Source: Aquimarina sp. Aq78 (GTDB taxonomy: Bacteria > Bacteroidota > Bacteroidia > Flavobacteriales > Flavobacteriaceae). From it: a stretch of 46,949 nt of DNA. Numbering within the stretch: position 1 is the first letter of the stretch; the number at the start of each line of letters is the position of its first letter. The notes below the pieces were generated by a model. That model did not search any database. It was not told the DNA's origin and worked only from the letters and a program-made list of their open reading frames with translations. The DNA is taken from assembly GCF_900299525.1 (NCBI RefSeq), contig NZ_OMKA01000030.1, forward strand, positions 1 to 46,949, read 5' to 3'. Below are positions 1 to 8,819 of this stretch, piece after piece. The translations under genes were made by a program, and so were the position numbers.

Positions 1-104
1 CCGAGTTAGGTCAGAGTCAATTTAATGATGGGAGTTATGAGGTCTTTCTCAGATTCGAGCTCTTCAAAAAATACAATAGAATGTTAACACCTCGTTTCTT
101 TTAA
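1..104 (+). CDS. C-terminal end of a PorP/SprF-family type IX secretion membrane protein (partial)
   Basis: An open frame enters from the left edge (codons in phase with base 3) and stops at the TAA at 102-104, giving 33 visible residues. They include SYEVFLRFEL, KKYNRML and a terminal TPRFF. This closing beta-strand ending in RFF/RYF is typical of PorP/SprF proteins, outer-membrane barrels linked to T9SS and gliding. The next gene is a PorE-like OmpA protein on the same strand, and PorP/SprF plus OmpA is a standard gene pair in Flavobacteriia. The call is by pattern from only 33 residues, so the exact paralogue cannot be named. Confidence 0.7.
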   Translation, partial: ELGQSQFNDGSYEVFLRFELFKKYNRMLTPRFF

Positions 105-201
105 TTAGTATTCTGGGATGATAAGCCTTCAAAAAAATAAAAGCAAAAGATAAGAACCTTAATAAAACCTAGTTTTTAGAATTAAGTAAAAACGAAAAAC
201 T

Positions 202-2172
202 ATGAATTTTACCAAATACTTTATAAATATATCTTTAAGTATACTATTGTCTGGTATTGCTTTTTCTCAGGAAAAACGTATGGCTAAAGCTGATGAAAGC
301 TTTAATCATTACGCTTTTGTAGATGCCCGTAAAATATATCTTCAAGTTGCAGAAAGTGGTTATGAATCTGCTAATTTGTTTAAAAAACTTGGAGACTCTT
401 ATTATTTTAATGCCCGGTTAGAGGATGCAATTCCTTGGTATGAAAAGTTAACTACCAAGTATGCAGATGATCTTGACCCTGAATATTTATTCAGATATTC
501 TCAAAGCTTAAAAAGTATACAGCGATACGAGGAAGCTGATAAGATAATGGAGCAATTTAATACGATTACTGGTAATGATCAAAGAGCAGAATTCTTTATG
601 AATACCAGGGATTATTTGAAATTTATTGAAATGCAGTCAGGTAAGTTTAGATTATTAAAATTAAGTGTAAACTCTAAATACTCTGATTATGCACCAAGTT
701 TTAATAATCAGGGAGAATTGATATTTGCATCTTCTCGGGGAGGAGGAAGTGGAATGAGTAAGGTTGTGCATGAATGGAATGAAATGCCATTTTTAGATTT
801 GTTTTCTTCAACGATTATTGAATCTAATGGAATTTTGCAAACACCTAAAAAATTAAAAGGAAAAATAAATACAAAATTTCATGAATCATCTACTTCATTT
901 AGTAGTGATGGACAAACGGTATATTTTACTCGTAATAATTATATCAAAAGAAAATTAGGTTCTAATGTAGAGGGGACTATATTATTAAAAATATATAGAG
1001 CAACACTCGAAAATGATAAATGGACAAATATAGAAGAGTTGTCTTTTAATAGTAATGAATATTCTATAGCCCACCCTGCATTAAGTGCAGATGGGACTAA
1101 GCTTTATTTTGCTAGCGATATGCCCGATAGTAGAGGTCTTTCTGATTTATATGTTATTGATATACATGAAGATGGTACTTTTGGTGAACCTCAAAACCTA
1201 GGAGATAAAATTAATACTGAAGGAAGAGAAACTTTTCCGTATGTTAGTAATTCGGGACGATTGTATTTTGCAAGTGATGGACATATTGGTTTAGGAGGAT
1301 TGGATATTTTTGTAACTGTTCCAGAGGAATTTGGAGTATTTTCTATCCCATATAATGTAGGGAAACCAGTAAATAGCTCTGAAGACGATTTTACTTTTGT
1401 GTTGAATGAGGATACAAAAATTGGATATTTTTCAAGTAATAGAGCTGGAGGAAAAGGGAACGATGATATCTATAGCTTTAAGCAAACTGAAGAATTAATT
1501 ACCACATGTAATCAATATGTTGCAGGAGTAGTCACAGATGCAAGCTCTAGAGAAGTTCTGGTAGATGCCGAAGTATTTTTATTAGATGATACCAATAACG
1601 AATTGCAACGTACCGTTACAGATAAAAGAGGAGTGTATAAATTTGATCTCGAGTGTGATACGTCATATATTGTTAGAGCAAACAAGACAGCATATAGTCC
1701 TACAGAAGCACTTCTTACTGCAAATAATGTGTTAGAACATAAACATGACCTGGCCTTACAACTTAGTAAAGGAGGATTGATTGAAAAAGAAGTGAAACCA
1801 GGTGATGATTTGGCTAAACTATTGGATCTGGAAATCATATATTTTGATTTGGATAAATCTTTTATAAGAGCAGATGCAGAAATAGAATTGCAAAAAATTA
1901 TTGCGGCACTTAAAGGGTATCCTAACTTAAAAATCGATGTTAGATCTCATACAGACAGTAGAGCAAATGATGATTATAATATGTATTTAAGTGAGCAAAG
2001 AGCAAAAAACACAATTAAGTATATAGTTGAAAAGGGTAAGATAGACAGATCTCGTGTAACGGGTAGAGGATATGGTGAAACTGCGCTTATTAATAAATGT
2101 GCAGATGGGGTGTCATGTAGTGATGCAGAACATCAACTTAATCGTAGAAGCGAGTTTATTATAATACAATAA
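202..2172 (+). CDS. PorE-like OmpA-family protein (TPR, PD40 propeller, CNA-B-like and OmpA domains)
   Basis: This 656-residue exported protein has a signal peptide (about 1-22, cleavage before Gln in IAFSQ). TPR-like helices follow (about 25-130), then a beta-propeller of PD40 repeats (about 150-430; repeated phrases such as ADGTKLYFASD and NSGRLYFASD), a carboxypeptidase-regulatory/CNA-B-like domain (about 440-530), and a C-terminal OmpA domain (about 545-656; YFDLDKSFIR, SHTDSRANDDYN, NRRSEF) that should bind peptidoglycan. This domain order and length match PorE of Porphyromonas gingivalis, a T9SS component linking the outer-membrane complex to the cell wall. The PorP/SprF gene just upstream supports a secretion-associated pair. 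Flavobacteria carry many paralogues, so essential core T9SS function is not certain. Confidence 0.88.
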   Translation: MNFTKYFINISLSILLSGIAFSQEKRMAKADESFNHYAFVDARKIYLQVAESGYESANLFKKLGDSYYFNARLEDAIPWYEKLTTKYADDLDPEYLFRYSQSLKSIQRYEEADKIMEQFNTITGNDQRAEFFMNTRDYLKFIEMQSGKFRLLKLSVNSKYSDYAPSFNNQGELIFASSRGGGSGMSKVVHEWNEMPFLDLFSSTIIESNGILQTPKKLKGKINTKFHESSTSFSSDGQTVYFTRNNYIKRKLGSNVEGTILLKIYRATLENDKWTNIEELSFNSNEYSIAHPALSADGTKLYFASDMPDSRGLSDLYVIDIHEDGTFGEPQNLGDKINTEGRETFPYVSNSGRLYFASDGHIGLGGLDIFVTVPEEFGVFSIPYNVGKPVNSSEDDFTFVLNEDTKIGYFSSNRAGGKGNDDIYSFKQTEELITTCNQYVAGVVTDASSREVLVDAEVFLLDDTNNELQRTVTDKRGVYKFDLECDTSYIVRANKTAYSPTEALLTANNVLEHKHDLALQLSKGGLIEKEVKPGDDLAKLLDLEIIYFDLDKSFIRADAEIELQKIIAALKGYPNLKIDVRSHTDSRANDDYNMYLSEQRAKNTIKYIVEKGKIDRSRVTGRGYGETALINKCADGVSCSDAEHQLNRRSEFIIIQ

Positions 2173-2297
2173 TCATAGTATAGAAAACATTTTGGCTTTG
2201 AATTGATTTCATATACCTTTGCTACTCTAAATTTTATTTATTGCAGTTATATTTTTTATTACTACAATATTTCACATATAAAATAACACAAATTATA

Positions 2298-3113
2298 ATG
2301 GAAAAAGCTCAAGAATGGTTCAATTACGGAATTGAACTGGCAAAAGAATTTGGCCCTAAACTTATTACAGCGATTCTTATTTATATCATAGGATCGTGGG
2401 TTATCAAAAAATTAATTCGTAGTGTTAGACAAGTGATGTCTAAAAGTAAGTATGATGAATCTCTACAGAAGTTTTTGTTAAACTTAATCACTTGGTCGCT
2501 AAAAGTATTCCTTATCATTATTGTAATTTCGAGACTAGGAGTTGATGTAACTACTTTTGCTGCTGTAATTGCTGCAGCCGGTTTAGCAATAGGTTTGGCA
2601 CTACAAGGGTCTTTGTCAAATTTTGCAGGCGGAGTACTTATTATGATTTTTAGACCATACAAAATAGGAGATCTTATAGAAGCACAAGGTGTATTGGGCG
2701 TAGTTAAAGAAATTGAAATTTTTACGACCAAATTAACTACTCCACAAAATAAGTTAGCTATTGTTCCTAATGGAGCAATGGCAAATGGTAATATCATTAA
2801 CTATACAGTAGAAGGAATGATGAGAGTAGATATCACGATAGGTATAGGTTATGATGAAAATATAAAAGATGCAAAAGAAGTATTGCTAGGAGTTTTGACA
2901 TCAAACCCTAAGATAATGAAAGATCCTGCACCTTCTGTAAATGTGAGTCAATTAGGGGACAGCTCTGTTGATTTGGCTGTTCGACCATACTGTACTCCCG
3001 AAGATTATTGGGATGTGTATTTTGCTACGTTAGAAAACTGTAAACTAGCCCTTGATGCTGCTGGCATAGAAATCCCTTACCCACACGCGGTAGAAATTCA
3101 AAAAGAAGGCTAA
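2298..3113 (+). CDS. mscS: Small-conductance mechanosensitive channel, MscS family
   Basis: This 271-residue inner-membrane channel should open on hypo-osmotic shock. I start it at the ATG at 2298 (MEKAQEWF), because the longer open frame from 2241 adds 19 residues without family character. Three hydrophobic segments lie near residues 20-140. The pore-lining TM3 reads AAAGLAIGLALQGSLSN, very close to the glycine/alanine-packed TM3 of E. coli MscS, followed by FRPYKIGDLIE, the start of the beta-domain. The C-terminal cytoplasmic alpha/beta cage ends at about residue 271; E. coli MscS has 286 residues. It probably forms its own transcript, closed by the hairpin terminator directly downstream. 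Confidence 0.93.
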   Translation: MEKAQEWFNYGIELAKEFGPKLITAILIYIIGSWVIKKLIRSVRQVMSKSKYDESLQKFLLNLITWSLKVFLIIIVISRLGVDVTTFAAVIAAAGLAIGLALQGSLSNFAGGVLIMIFRPYKIGDLIEAQGVLGVVKEIEIFTTKLTTPQNKLAIVPNGAMANGNIINYTVEGMMRVDITIGIGYDENIKDAKEVLLGVLTSNPKIMKDPAPSVNVSQLGDSSVDLAVRPYCTPEDYWDVYFATLENCKLALDAAGIEIPYPHAVEIQKEG

Positions 3114-3136
3114 TCGTAAAAATAAATTAAAATTAA

Positions 3137-3173
3137 AAATCACTTTCTATTTTCTGTAGAGAGTGATTTTTTT
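3137..3173 (+). terminator. Rho-independent terminator after mscS
   Basis: The arm AAATCACTTTCT (3137-3148) pairs with AGAGAGTGATTT (3158-3169), 12 bp with one G-U pair and a 9-nt loop, followed by a T run to 3173. It lies 23 bases after the mscS stop. Confidence 0.85.
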
Positions 3174-4083
3174 ATGTAAACTGTTTAAGTTTAAGGAGTT
3201 GAAAATGTTAGGAGCGAGGATAATAGTATAACATTTTAAATCTACTATCTATTTTAGTATTGAAAAACAAGATGGATACTTTTATCTTAATAAGAAATTA
3301 CAGTTTATCTATCAATAATTGACGTTTTTGCAACAACCTAAAAACAGTTAAAAAGCATATTAATACAGTTAAAAAGCAATATTTATATAATTTTTATGGA
3401 ATATTCCTACTTTTTTTTAAAATTTGCAACCTGTTATGTGATTTGTTATTTTATATAAATGATTGATTGTTAGGTGTTTGTTGTTTTTTAAAATAATATA
3501 AATGTTAATTTTGTTTATTTTTTTTCAAATATGATTAGTCATTTATCTTTTTACGGTAAAACCAGAATAATTATGTGGTATTTCAGTGTTCGATTTTAAC
3601 AAATAGTAACTATCTTTAAGTATTGTTTTTGAACAAAACATAATGTAATAATTAAAGAATAAAAAACTTATTTTCTTACCCCTCCCTGAGTTTTATATTC
3701 GATATTGTTTTGTAAAAGAAATATGTAGTTTTTCATCTAAGTAGCAGTTAAATACTTTTGTGAAGAAACAAGCACTTTTATTGTCAAACTGAATTAATGA
3801 GAAAATAAGAACGTATTACTTTTATTGTATATAAGAGAATACATAATAATATGAAATCAAAAACTTCTGTTTTTGGAAGTGTTTTGATCGTAGTACTAAA
3901 ATAAGAAGTTATAATAAATAAATAAATGTGTAAAGACTGTAGATTTTTAATGTTAGTTTCTTTTATAAATATGTATCATTAAAAATTAAGGTTAAGACAA
4001 AAACAACCCCGCGATTGTAAAACTTTGGCGAGCCAACAAAAGCAGGGTCTGAATAGCGATTAATTTAAAATAAATCAATCATT
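3174..4083. other. Long non-coding stretch; possible leader of an unrecognised transcript
   Basis: About 900 bases with no open frame of 60 codons on either strand. Most is very AT-rich and featureless. A weak hairpin (AACTTC / GAAGT with a T-rich tail) sits near 3860-3886. From about 3995 to 4060 the base composition changes: a GC-richer block contains CCCCGCGATT, TTGGCGAGCC and GCAGGGTCTG, unlike its surroundings. It could be the 5' part of a structured RNA or leader for the next open frame. I could not match it to a riboswitch, 6S RNA, tmRNA or RNase P RNA. Confidence 0.4.
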
Positions 4084-4446
4084 ATGAGTAGACTGTTATT
4101 TCATGCATCTAGAAATTGTCAATTTCGATTTTCAATTGGTGGGATGCTTCTATCCCTTAAGGAAAAATGCGTATCGTTTTTCTCCTCTTTTCAAAGGGTG
4201 AAATATAGTAATTCTTTATCTTTTTTACGGACTTACCGTACATTTTTTATCACTTTCTTAACACGATATAATACCAGAAAAACTAACGTTTTATCTTTAG
4301 TTAATGTGGTATTTAAGTTTAATGTACACAGCTACAAGTTGTTAAGATCTTTTTTGATATTTATTTGCCACGCCATACAGTATAGTGATACCAAATTTGA
4401 TTTTGAGTATAGCTACACTTATACTAAAACCTATAACTATAAATAA
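4084..4446 (+). CDS. Doubtful 120-residue open frame inside a possible structured RNA unit
   Basis: An ATG-started frame of 120 residues, rich in Phe, Arg, Tyr, Ser and Thr, with no recognised domain, signal peptide or clear transmembrane segment. Its third-codon-position bases are less AT-biased than in neighbouring genes, which argues against normal coding. Short inverted repeats lie inside it, such as GGGA/TCCC at 4140-4155 and TACGG/CCGTA near 4227-4242. The unit is closed by a strong terminator at 4560-4599, so it is probably transcribed. It may be an orphan small gene or a non-coding RNA that is open by chance; I lean to the latter. Confidence 0.25.
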   Translation: MSRLLFHASRNCQFRFSIGGMLLSLKEKCVSFFSSFQRVKYSNSLSFLRTYRTFFITFLTRYNTRKTNVLSLVNVVFKFNVHSYKLLRSFLIFICHAIQYSDTKFDFEYSYTYTKTYNYK

Positions 4447-4559
4447 CATAACAACAGCATAATAAAGTATGAATTAAGAAATAATGAAAAAGAAAAATTA
4501 GGCTAATTATGATTCAAATAATTAGTCAGTAAGAAACATTTTGACAATGTGTTTACTTA

Positions 4560-4599
4560 AACCTTCCGTTTTTAGGGGTAATTTCGGGAGGTTTTTTTT
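4560..4599 (+). terminator. Rho-independent terminator of the 4.0-4.5 kb unit
   Basis: AACCTTCCG (4560-4568) pairs with CGGGAGGTT (4585-4593), 9 bp with one G-U pair, followed by eight T residues (4592-4599). There is no recognised gene between the mscS terminator and this one, so it implies a separate transcript in the 3.9-4.5 kb region. Confidence 0.8.
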
Positions 4600-4780
4600 A
4601 TCTGAAAAAGAATGATTTAATATATATAAAGTCATAAAAGAATGTTTGATAGACGATATCAAATTTTAAGTGTTTTTAAATCTGAATTATGCATATACTT
4701 GAGCTATGTTGTAATAAACCATAAGTTTTACAACTTAGAAAGCTACGGTATATGTATTTAAGTTAAATTAAGTAGATTGT

Positions 4781-4820
4781 AAAAGAGCTGTCAGACATTA
4801 TATCAGACAGCTCTTTTTTT
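4781..4820 (+). terminator. Strong rho-independent terminator upstream of trmH
   Basis: AAAAGAGCTGTC (4781-4792) pairs perfectly with GACAGCTCTTTT (4806-4817), followed by T residues to 4820. It ends 37 bases before the trmH start. The remaining 4600-4780 interval shows no gene or motif I recognise, so what this second terminator closes is unclear; it may simply insulate trmH. Confidence 0.8.
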
Positions 4821-4857
4821 ATTTAAAAATAGTTGACGTTTTCATATTTTAGCAGTT

Positions 4858-5514
4858 ATGATAGATATAAAACTTCTCGAATATTTAGAATCATTTCTTA
4901 CTCCAAGACGACAAGGTTTAAATAAAAAAGTTTTGGAACAACGTACAAACCATTTTACGGTTGCAGTCGAGGATGTGTATCAATTGCATAATACAAGTGC
5001 GGTGATACGCAGTTGTGATGTGTTTGGAATCCAGAATGTGCATGTAATTGAAGAAATAAACGCAAAACGTATAGATCGTGAGATTGCAATGGGCGCTCAA
5101 AAATGGGTAGATGTCAATCGATACTCAACTACCAAAGAGTGTCTTACTACATTACAAAATAAAGGATATCAAATTGTTGCGACTACTCCTCATGATGATT
5201 CTAAAGTTTTGCAGGGTTTTAATATTGATAAACCAGCTGCATTTTTCTTTGGAAGAGAGCAACAAGGGTTAAGTGATCAGGTACTGGAAATGGCAGATGC
5301 CAGGTTACATATCCCAATGGTTGGATTTACCGAAAGCCTTAATATTTCAGTTTCTGCAGCAATTATATTACAACATGTTACCTCTACACTTAAAGAAACA
5401 AGTATCAATTGGCAGTTATCTGAAGAAGAAAAATTAGAAAAACGAATGGAGTGGGCAAAGAAGGTGATTAAAAGTCATGAGCAAATTATTGCGCGATATC
5501 ATGAGAATGAGTAA
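4858..5514 (+). CDS. trmH: tRNA (guanosine(18)-2'-O)-methyltransferase TrmH (SpoU family)
   Basis: This 218-residue SPOUT methyltransferase should transfer a methyl group from SAM to the 2'-OH of G18 in the tRNA D-loop. All three SpoU motifs are present: motif 1 (HNTSAVIRSCDVFG, about 43-56, with the catalytic Arg), motif 2 (FFFGREQQGLSDQVLEMAD, about 130-150) and motif 3 (IPMVGFTESLNISVSAAI, about 155-175), the knot region that binds SAM. The C-terminal helical extension (WAKKVIKSHEQI) resembles that of E. coli TrmH, which has 229 residues. It lies just after a strong terminator and is followed by the heptamer repeat tract and a VOC gene on the same strand. Confidence 0.92.
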   Translation: MIDIKLLEYLESFLTPRRQGLNKKVLEQRTNHFTVAVEDVYQLHNTSAVIRSCDVFGIQNVHVIEEINAKRIDREIAMGAQKWVDVNRYSTTKECLTTLQNKGYQIVATTPHDDSKVLQGFNIDKPAAFFFGREQQGLSDQVLEMADARLHIPMVGFTESLNISVSAAIILQHVTSTLKETSINWQLSEEEKLEKRMEWAKKVIKSHEQIIARYHENE

Positions 5515-5517
5515 CTT

Positions 5518-5594
5518 TCTAACATCTAACATCTAACATCTAACATCTAACATCTAACATCTAACATCTAACATCTAACATCTAACATCTAACA
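5518..5594 (+). repeat. Tandem heptamer repeat, 11 perfect copies of TCTAACA
   Basis: Exactly 77 bases, eleven uninterrupted copies of TCTAACA (TGTTAGA on the other strand). The tract starts 4 bases after the trmH stop and ends 2 bases before the VOC gene's ATG, so it is nearly the whole intergenic gap. There is no room for any other promoter or ribosome binding site directly before the VOC gene. Perfect short tandem arrays are prone to slippage, so copy number may vary between strains. Confidence 0.98.
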
Positions 5595-5596
5595 TT

Positions 5597-5962
5597 ATGG
5601 TTACTTGGTTCGAAATTCCGGTTATAAATATGAAGAGAGCTAAAACTTTTTATGAAAAAGTTTTTGATATTGAAATTAGCCTTCAAGATATGGAAGGTGT
5701 ACAGATGGGGTGGTTTCCTAACCAAAATCAAGTTGGAATTGCTACCGGAACATTGATCTATGCAGGAGAACATTACAAACCTAGCGAAGATGGAGTTTTG
5801 GTATACTTTTCTTGTGACAATGTTGCTAATGAAATGAGTAGAGTGGCAGATGCAGGAGGAAAAGTAGTTTTAGACAAAAAGCAAATCTCTGAAGAGCATG
5901 GGTATATGGCGTATTTTATAGATTCTGAAGGAAACAGAATCGCATTACATTCGTTACGTTGA
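5597..5962 (+). CDS. VOC-superfamily (glyoxalase/bleomycin-resistance-like) protein
   Basis: A 121-residue single VOC unit with two beta-alpha-beta-beta-beta halves: MVTWFEIPVINMKRAKTFYE at the start and VLVYFSCDNVANEMSRVADAGG from about residue 75. It ends YMAYFIDSEGNRIALHS, a typical VOC closing strand with a possible metal ligand (His at the end) and Glu in EGN. Members include glyoxalases, dioxygenases and antibiotic-binding proteins; the substrate cannot be read from sequence. The ATG directly follows the heptamer repeat, so translation probably depends on readthrough from trmH or on an unusual repeat-borne leader. It converges with the minus-strand gene at 5984, with only 21 bases between. 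Confidence 0.85.
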   Translation: MVTWFEIPVINMKRAKTFYEKVFDIEISLQDMEGVQMGWFPNQNQVGIATGTLIYAGEHYKPSEDGVLVYFSCDNVANEMSRVADAGGKVVLDKKQISEEHGYMAYFIDSEGNRIALHSLR

Positions 5963-5983
5963 TAATATGCTCTTGTGTGTAGA

Positions 5984-6751
5984 TTACTTTCTGTCTAGTA
6001 TTTTGTATTCCTCATAACATTCGCTTATCGCATCAAGGATTTGAAGATCGTTTGCAAATTTTATAAAATCAACAGAATAGTTACAATTTCGTAAAATCTC
6101 ATCTATATCCAACCGTCCTACTTGTAGAAGAGCCATTAAGGTCGCACGATCAAATTTAGTCTCTAATAGATTTCTAATCTCATCGTCTTTCTTCATTTTG
6201 CGAAGCTTCCTTAATTCCTTTGATCGTTTGCTAAATATATTATATAGAAAATCTGCAGGGTTAAAAATAGCACCCAATACTTTGTTTACAGCTCCAGGCT
6301 GTCTGCTACCACCTTCATATCCAGAATTCAACCCAGAAATACTATATCTGTAATTGTTATAGACAGGAATTCTCTTAGCATCGATCTCCAGATAACCGGT
6401 AAGTTGTACATCGGCAACAACGACCTCTTCTAGTGCAATTCCTAACTCTGTCATCTTAATCTTAACTTCTCCAAACTTAACCCAATCATTAGTTACTCTA
6501 ACCTGTAATGGTTTATATCCAATATAAGAAAAATATAGAGTATCATTTACTTTGGCAGGAATATTAAAATCTCCTTTTTCATTGGTAATTGTACCTATTA
6601 CCTGACTAAGATTAACAATGTGAACATTTTCTAATATCTGATCATTGGCAGCATTTAATACTTTTCCTGATACTGTATTTGAATCATTTACCTGAGCATA
6701 AGTAGTTGTTATACCTGCTAATAGTGCTATGTAAAGTAATACTCTCTTCAT
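5984..6751 (-). CDS. Exported carboxypeptidase-regulatory-like (CarboxypepD_reg) domain protein
   Basis: A 255-residue protein with a signal peptide ending before Gln (TTTYAQ, about 1-20). A CarboxypepD_reg-like beta-sandwich follows (about 24-100; VSGKVLNAANDQILENVHIVN, then GTITNEKGDFNIPA and LYFSYIGYKPL), the same fold that opens many TonB-dependent receptors. The rest (about 105-255) is charged and mainly helical with no recognised domain. No barrel follows, so it is not a receptor; proteins of this type are common in Flavobacteriaceae with unknown function, probably periplasmic or outer-membrane associated. It converges with the VOC gene and is read in the same direction as the helicase gene upstream. 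Confidence 0.75.
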   Translation of the reverse strand: MKRVLLYIALLAGITTTYAQVNDSNTVSGKVLNAANDQILENVHIVNLSQVIGTITNEKGDFNIPAKVNDTLYFSYIGYKPLQVRVTNDWVKFGEVKIKMTELGIALEEVVVADVQLTGYLEIDAKRIPVYNNYRYSISGLNSGYEGGSRQPGAVNKVLGAIFNPADFLYNIFSKRSKELRKLRKMKKDDEIRNLLETKFDRATLMALLQVGRLDIDEILRNCNYSVDFIKFANDLQILDAISECYEEYKILDRK

Positions 6752-6887
6752 GTATATAATATGACGTTCAATTTTAAATAATATAACATAAAAATCGCGC
6801 CAAAAATCATATTTATTTGTTAAGTCTTTATATTCAATAGTTTACTAAGGAAATATTTCTTGAATATACAAAAGACAAACCTCTGAT

Positions 6888-8648
6888 TTATCTACGATCA
6901 CTACGTTTTCTACGATCTCTTTTTTTATTACCTCCGCTACCTCTATCTTCTTTTGAATCAAAACGTTTTTTACCCTTAGGTTTAAATCCGTCGCTTCTAC
7001 GTTTTCCTTTAAAACCACCACCATCATTATCACGACGACGTCTTCCTCCTCTACGGCCAGAATCTTTAGAGATTTCTACATTAACTTTTCTTCCTTCCAT
7101 TCTGAAATCTTCAAAAACTTGAAGAACTCGTTCCTGATGCTCAGTATTAGTATTGAAAAAAGAAAAACTTTCTTTTACATCTACCCGGCTTAAAGAATCG
7201 CTTCCTAGTTCTAACACTTCTTTCAGGAAATCCTTTAAAGTCATCCAGTCAAATCCATCTTTTTCTCCTACATTAATAAAGTAACGTGTACTACCATCTC
7301 TACCAGAATTACCATCTCTTTCATTTACAGCATTTAGATCTCTAGATTTTTTATAATAATTATGAAAACGAGAAAACTCTACCGAAAAGAATTTTTTGAT
7401 CAATTCTTCTTTTGAAAATTCTTCTAAAACCTCATTAATAGACGGTAGGTAACTATCAATTTCATGATTTATTTCTGCTTTTCCGATATCACTGGCCAAA
7501 TGAAATAATTGAACCTGGCATATTTCTTCGCCACTAGGAATTTCTTTTTTCTCGAAACTCTTCTTAATAATCCGTTCTACAGATTTAATTTTTCGAACTT
7601 CGCTTTTAGATACAATAACCATAGAGACACCACTTTTTCCGGCACGTCCTGTTCTTCCACTTCTATGGGTGTATGTTTCTATCTCATCTGGGAGTTGATA
7701 GTTGATTACATGGGTAACATCGTCTACATCAATACCACGTGCAGCTACATCTGTAGCAACTAGCATCTGTATTTGGCGATTTCTAAAACTTTTCATCACC
7801 AGATCACGTTGATTTTGACTTAAATCACCATGTAATGCTGCGGCATTGTATCCATCACCAATAAGGTTTTCTGCTACTTTTTGAGTATCTCTTTTTGTAC
7901 GGCAAAAGATTACCGAAAAGATATCTGGATTAGCATCTGCTAATCGTTTCAGAGCAGCATATCGATCACGAGAGTTTACTACATAATATTCGTGAGAAAC
8001 GTTTTTAGAACCGGTGTTTTTATGCCCCACAGTAATTTCTACTGGTGTTTGCATAAATCGTTTTGCAATGGTAGAAACTTCTTTTGGCATTGTAGCAGAG
8101 AAGAGCCAAGTACTTTTATCTTCTGGGGTATGAGATAAAATGGTATTAATATCTTCATAAAACCCCATATTTAGCATCTCATCGGCTTCATCCAATACAC
8201 AATAACTAATATTGGTAATGTCTACCATTTTACGGTTGATCATATCCTGCATTCGCCCAGGAGTTGCCACTACGATTTGGGCACCACGCTTTATTTGTTT
8301 TGCCTGATCTGTTATACTTGCTCCACCATAAATTGCTACAGTGTGCAATCCAGGAATATATTTAGAGTAGTTTTTTAGTTCGTTAGTAATTTGTAAACAA
8401 AGTTCACGAGTAGGAGAGAGGATTAATCCTTGTGTAATCCTACTGCTACTATCAATTTTTTCGATTAAAGGAAAACCAAAAGCTGCTGTTTTTCCTGTAC
8501 CGGTTTGTGCTAAAGCAACAATATCCGTATCTTCTTTTAATAAAATAGGGATTGCCTTTTCCTGTACTTCACTAGGGGTTTCGAAACCCATATCATTCAC
8601 CGCCTTAATAATGGCTTCACCAAGACCTAACGCTTCAAATTTATTCAT
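6888..8648 (-). CDS. DEAD-box ATP-dependent RNA helicase with DbpA-type RNA-binding domain
   Basis: This 586-residue helicase unwinds short RNA duplexes, probably in ribosome assembly, mRNA turnover or cold adaptation. I start at the ATG at 8648 (MNKFEALGLG); the 7 codons before it lie between the promoter and the gene. Core motifs are in order: Q motif (GFETPSEVQEKAIP), Walker A (AQTGTGKT), PTRELC, DEAD (VLDEADEML), SAT (FSATMPK), ARGIDV and HRSGRTGRAG. A DbpA-like RNA-binding domain (about 445-525; YFINVGEKDGFDWMTLKDFL) and a 60-residue Arg/Gly/Lys-rich tail follow; the latter probably adds non-specific RNA affinity. A good -7 box precedes it. Confidence 0.93.
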   Translation of the reverse strand: MNKFEALGLGEAIIKAVNDMGFETPSEVQEKAIPILLKEDTDIVALAQTGTGKTAAFGFPLIEKIDSSSRITQGLILSPTRELCLQITNELKNYSKYIPGLHTVAIYGGASITDQAKQIKRGAQIVVATPGRMQDMINRKMVDITNISYCVLDEADEMLNMGFYEDINTILSHTPEDKSTWLFSATMPKEVSTIAKRFMQTPVEITVGHKNTGSKNVSHEYYVVNSRDRYAALKRLADANPDIFSVIFCRTKRDTQKVAENLIGDGYNAAALHGDLSQNQRDLVMKSFRNRQIQMLVATDVAARGIDVDDVTHVINYQLPDEIETYTHRSGRTGRAGKSGVSMVIVSKSEVRKIKSVERIIKKSFEKKEIPSGEEICQVQLFHLASDIGKAEINHEIDSYLPSINEVLEEFSKEELIKKFFSVEFSRFHNYYKKSRDLNAVNERDGNSGRDGSTRYFINVGEKDGFDWMTLKDFLKEVLELGSDSLSRVDVKESFSFFNTNTEHQERVLQVFEDFRMEGRKVNVEISKDSGRRGGRRRRDNDGGGFKGKRRSDGFKPKGKKRFDSKEDRGSGGNKKRDRRKRSDRR

Positions 8649-8666
8649 ATAGCTAAAAATAAGCCG

Positions 8667-8698
8667 CAAAGGTACGGTTTATTATCTGTCTATTACAA
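8667..8698 (-). promoter_or_regulatory. Bacteroidota-type promoter for the RNA helicase
   Basis: On the minus strand, TACCTTTG (8674-8667) fits the -7 consensus TAnnTTTG. A TTG at 8698-8696 with a 21-base spacer fits the -33 box. The helicase ATG is 18 bases below the -7 box, leaving a leader of about a dozen bases. Confidence 0.7.
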
Positions 8699-8819
8699 TA
8701 ACGAGGAACTTATTATAGTGTTGCAGAAATTTATTGAAAAATGAATCTTTATTGTATCAAAAAATTGAAATGAAATGACTTATATTTAGTAGTCTATGGT
8801 TGTTTTCTATCGAAAAACA

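Noticed and set aside
2241..2297. Longer N-terminus for the MscS channel
   Set aside because: The 19 extra residues come from an AT-rich leader, and the ATG at 2298 gives the normal family length and start.
3990..4070. Riboswitch, tmRNA, RNase P RNA or 6S RNA in the GC-richer block
   Set aside because: None of the conserved core sequences of these RNAs that I know is present.
4084..4446. Confident protein-coding gene
   Set aside because: No domain, atypical codon use and internal hairpins; kept only as a doubtful entry.
5518..5594. CRISPR-like array
   Set aside because: The units are contiguous heptamers without spacers, and there are no cas genes.
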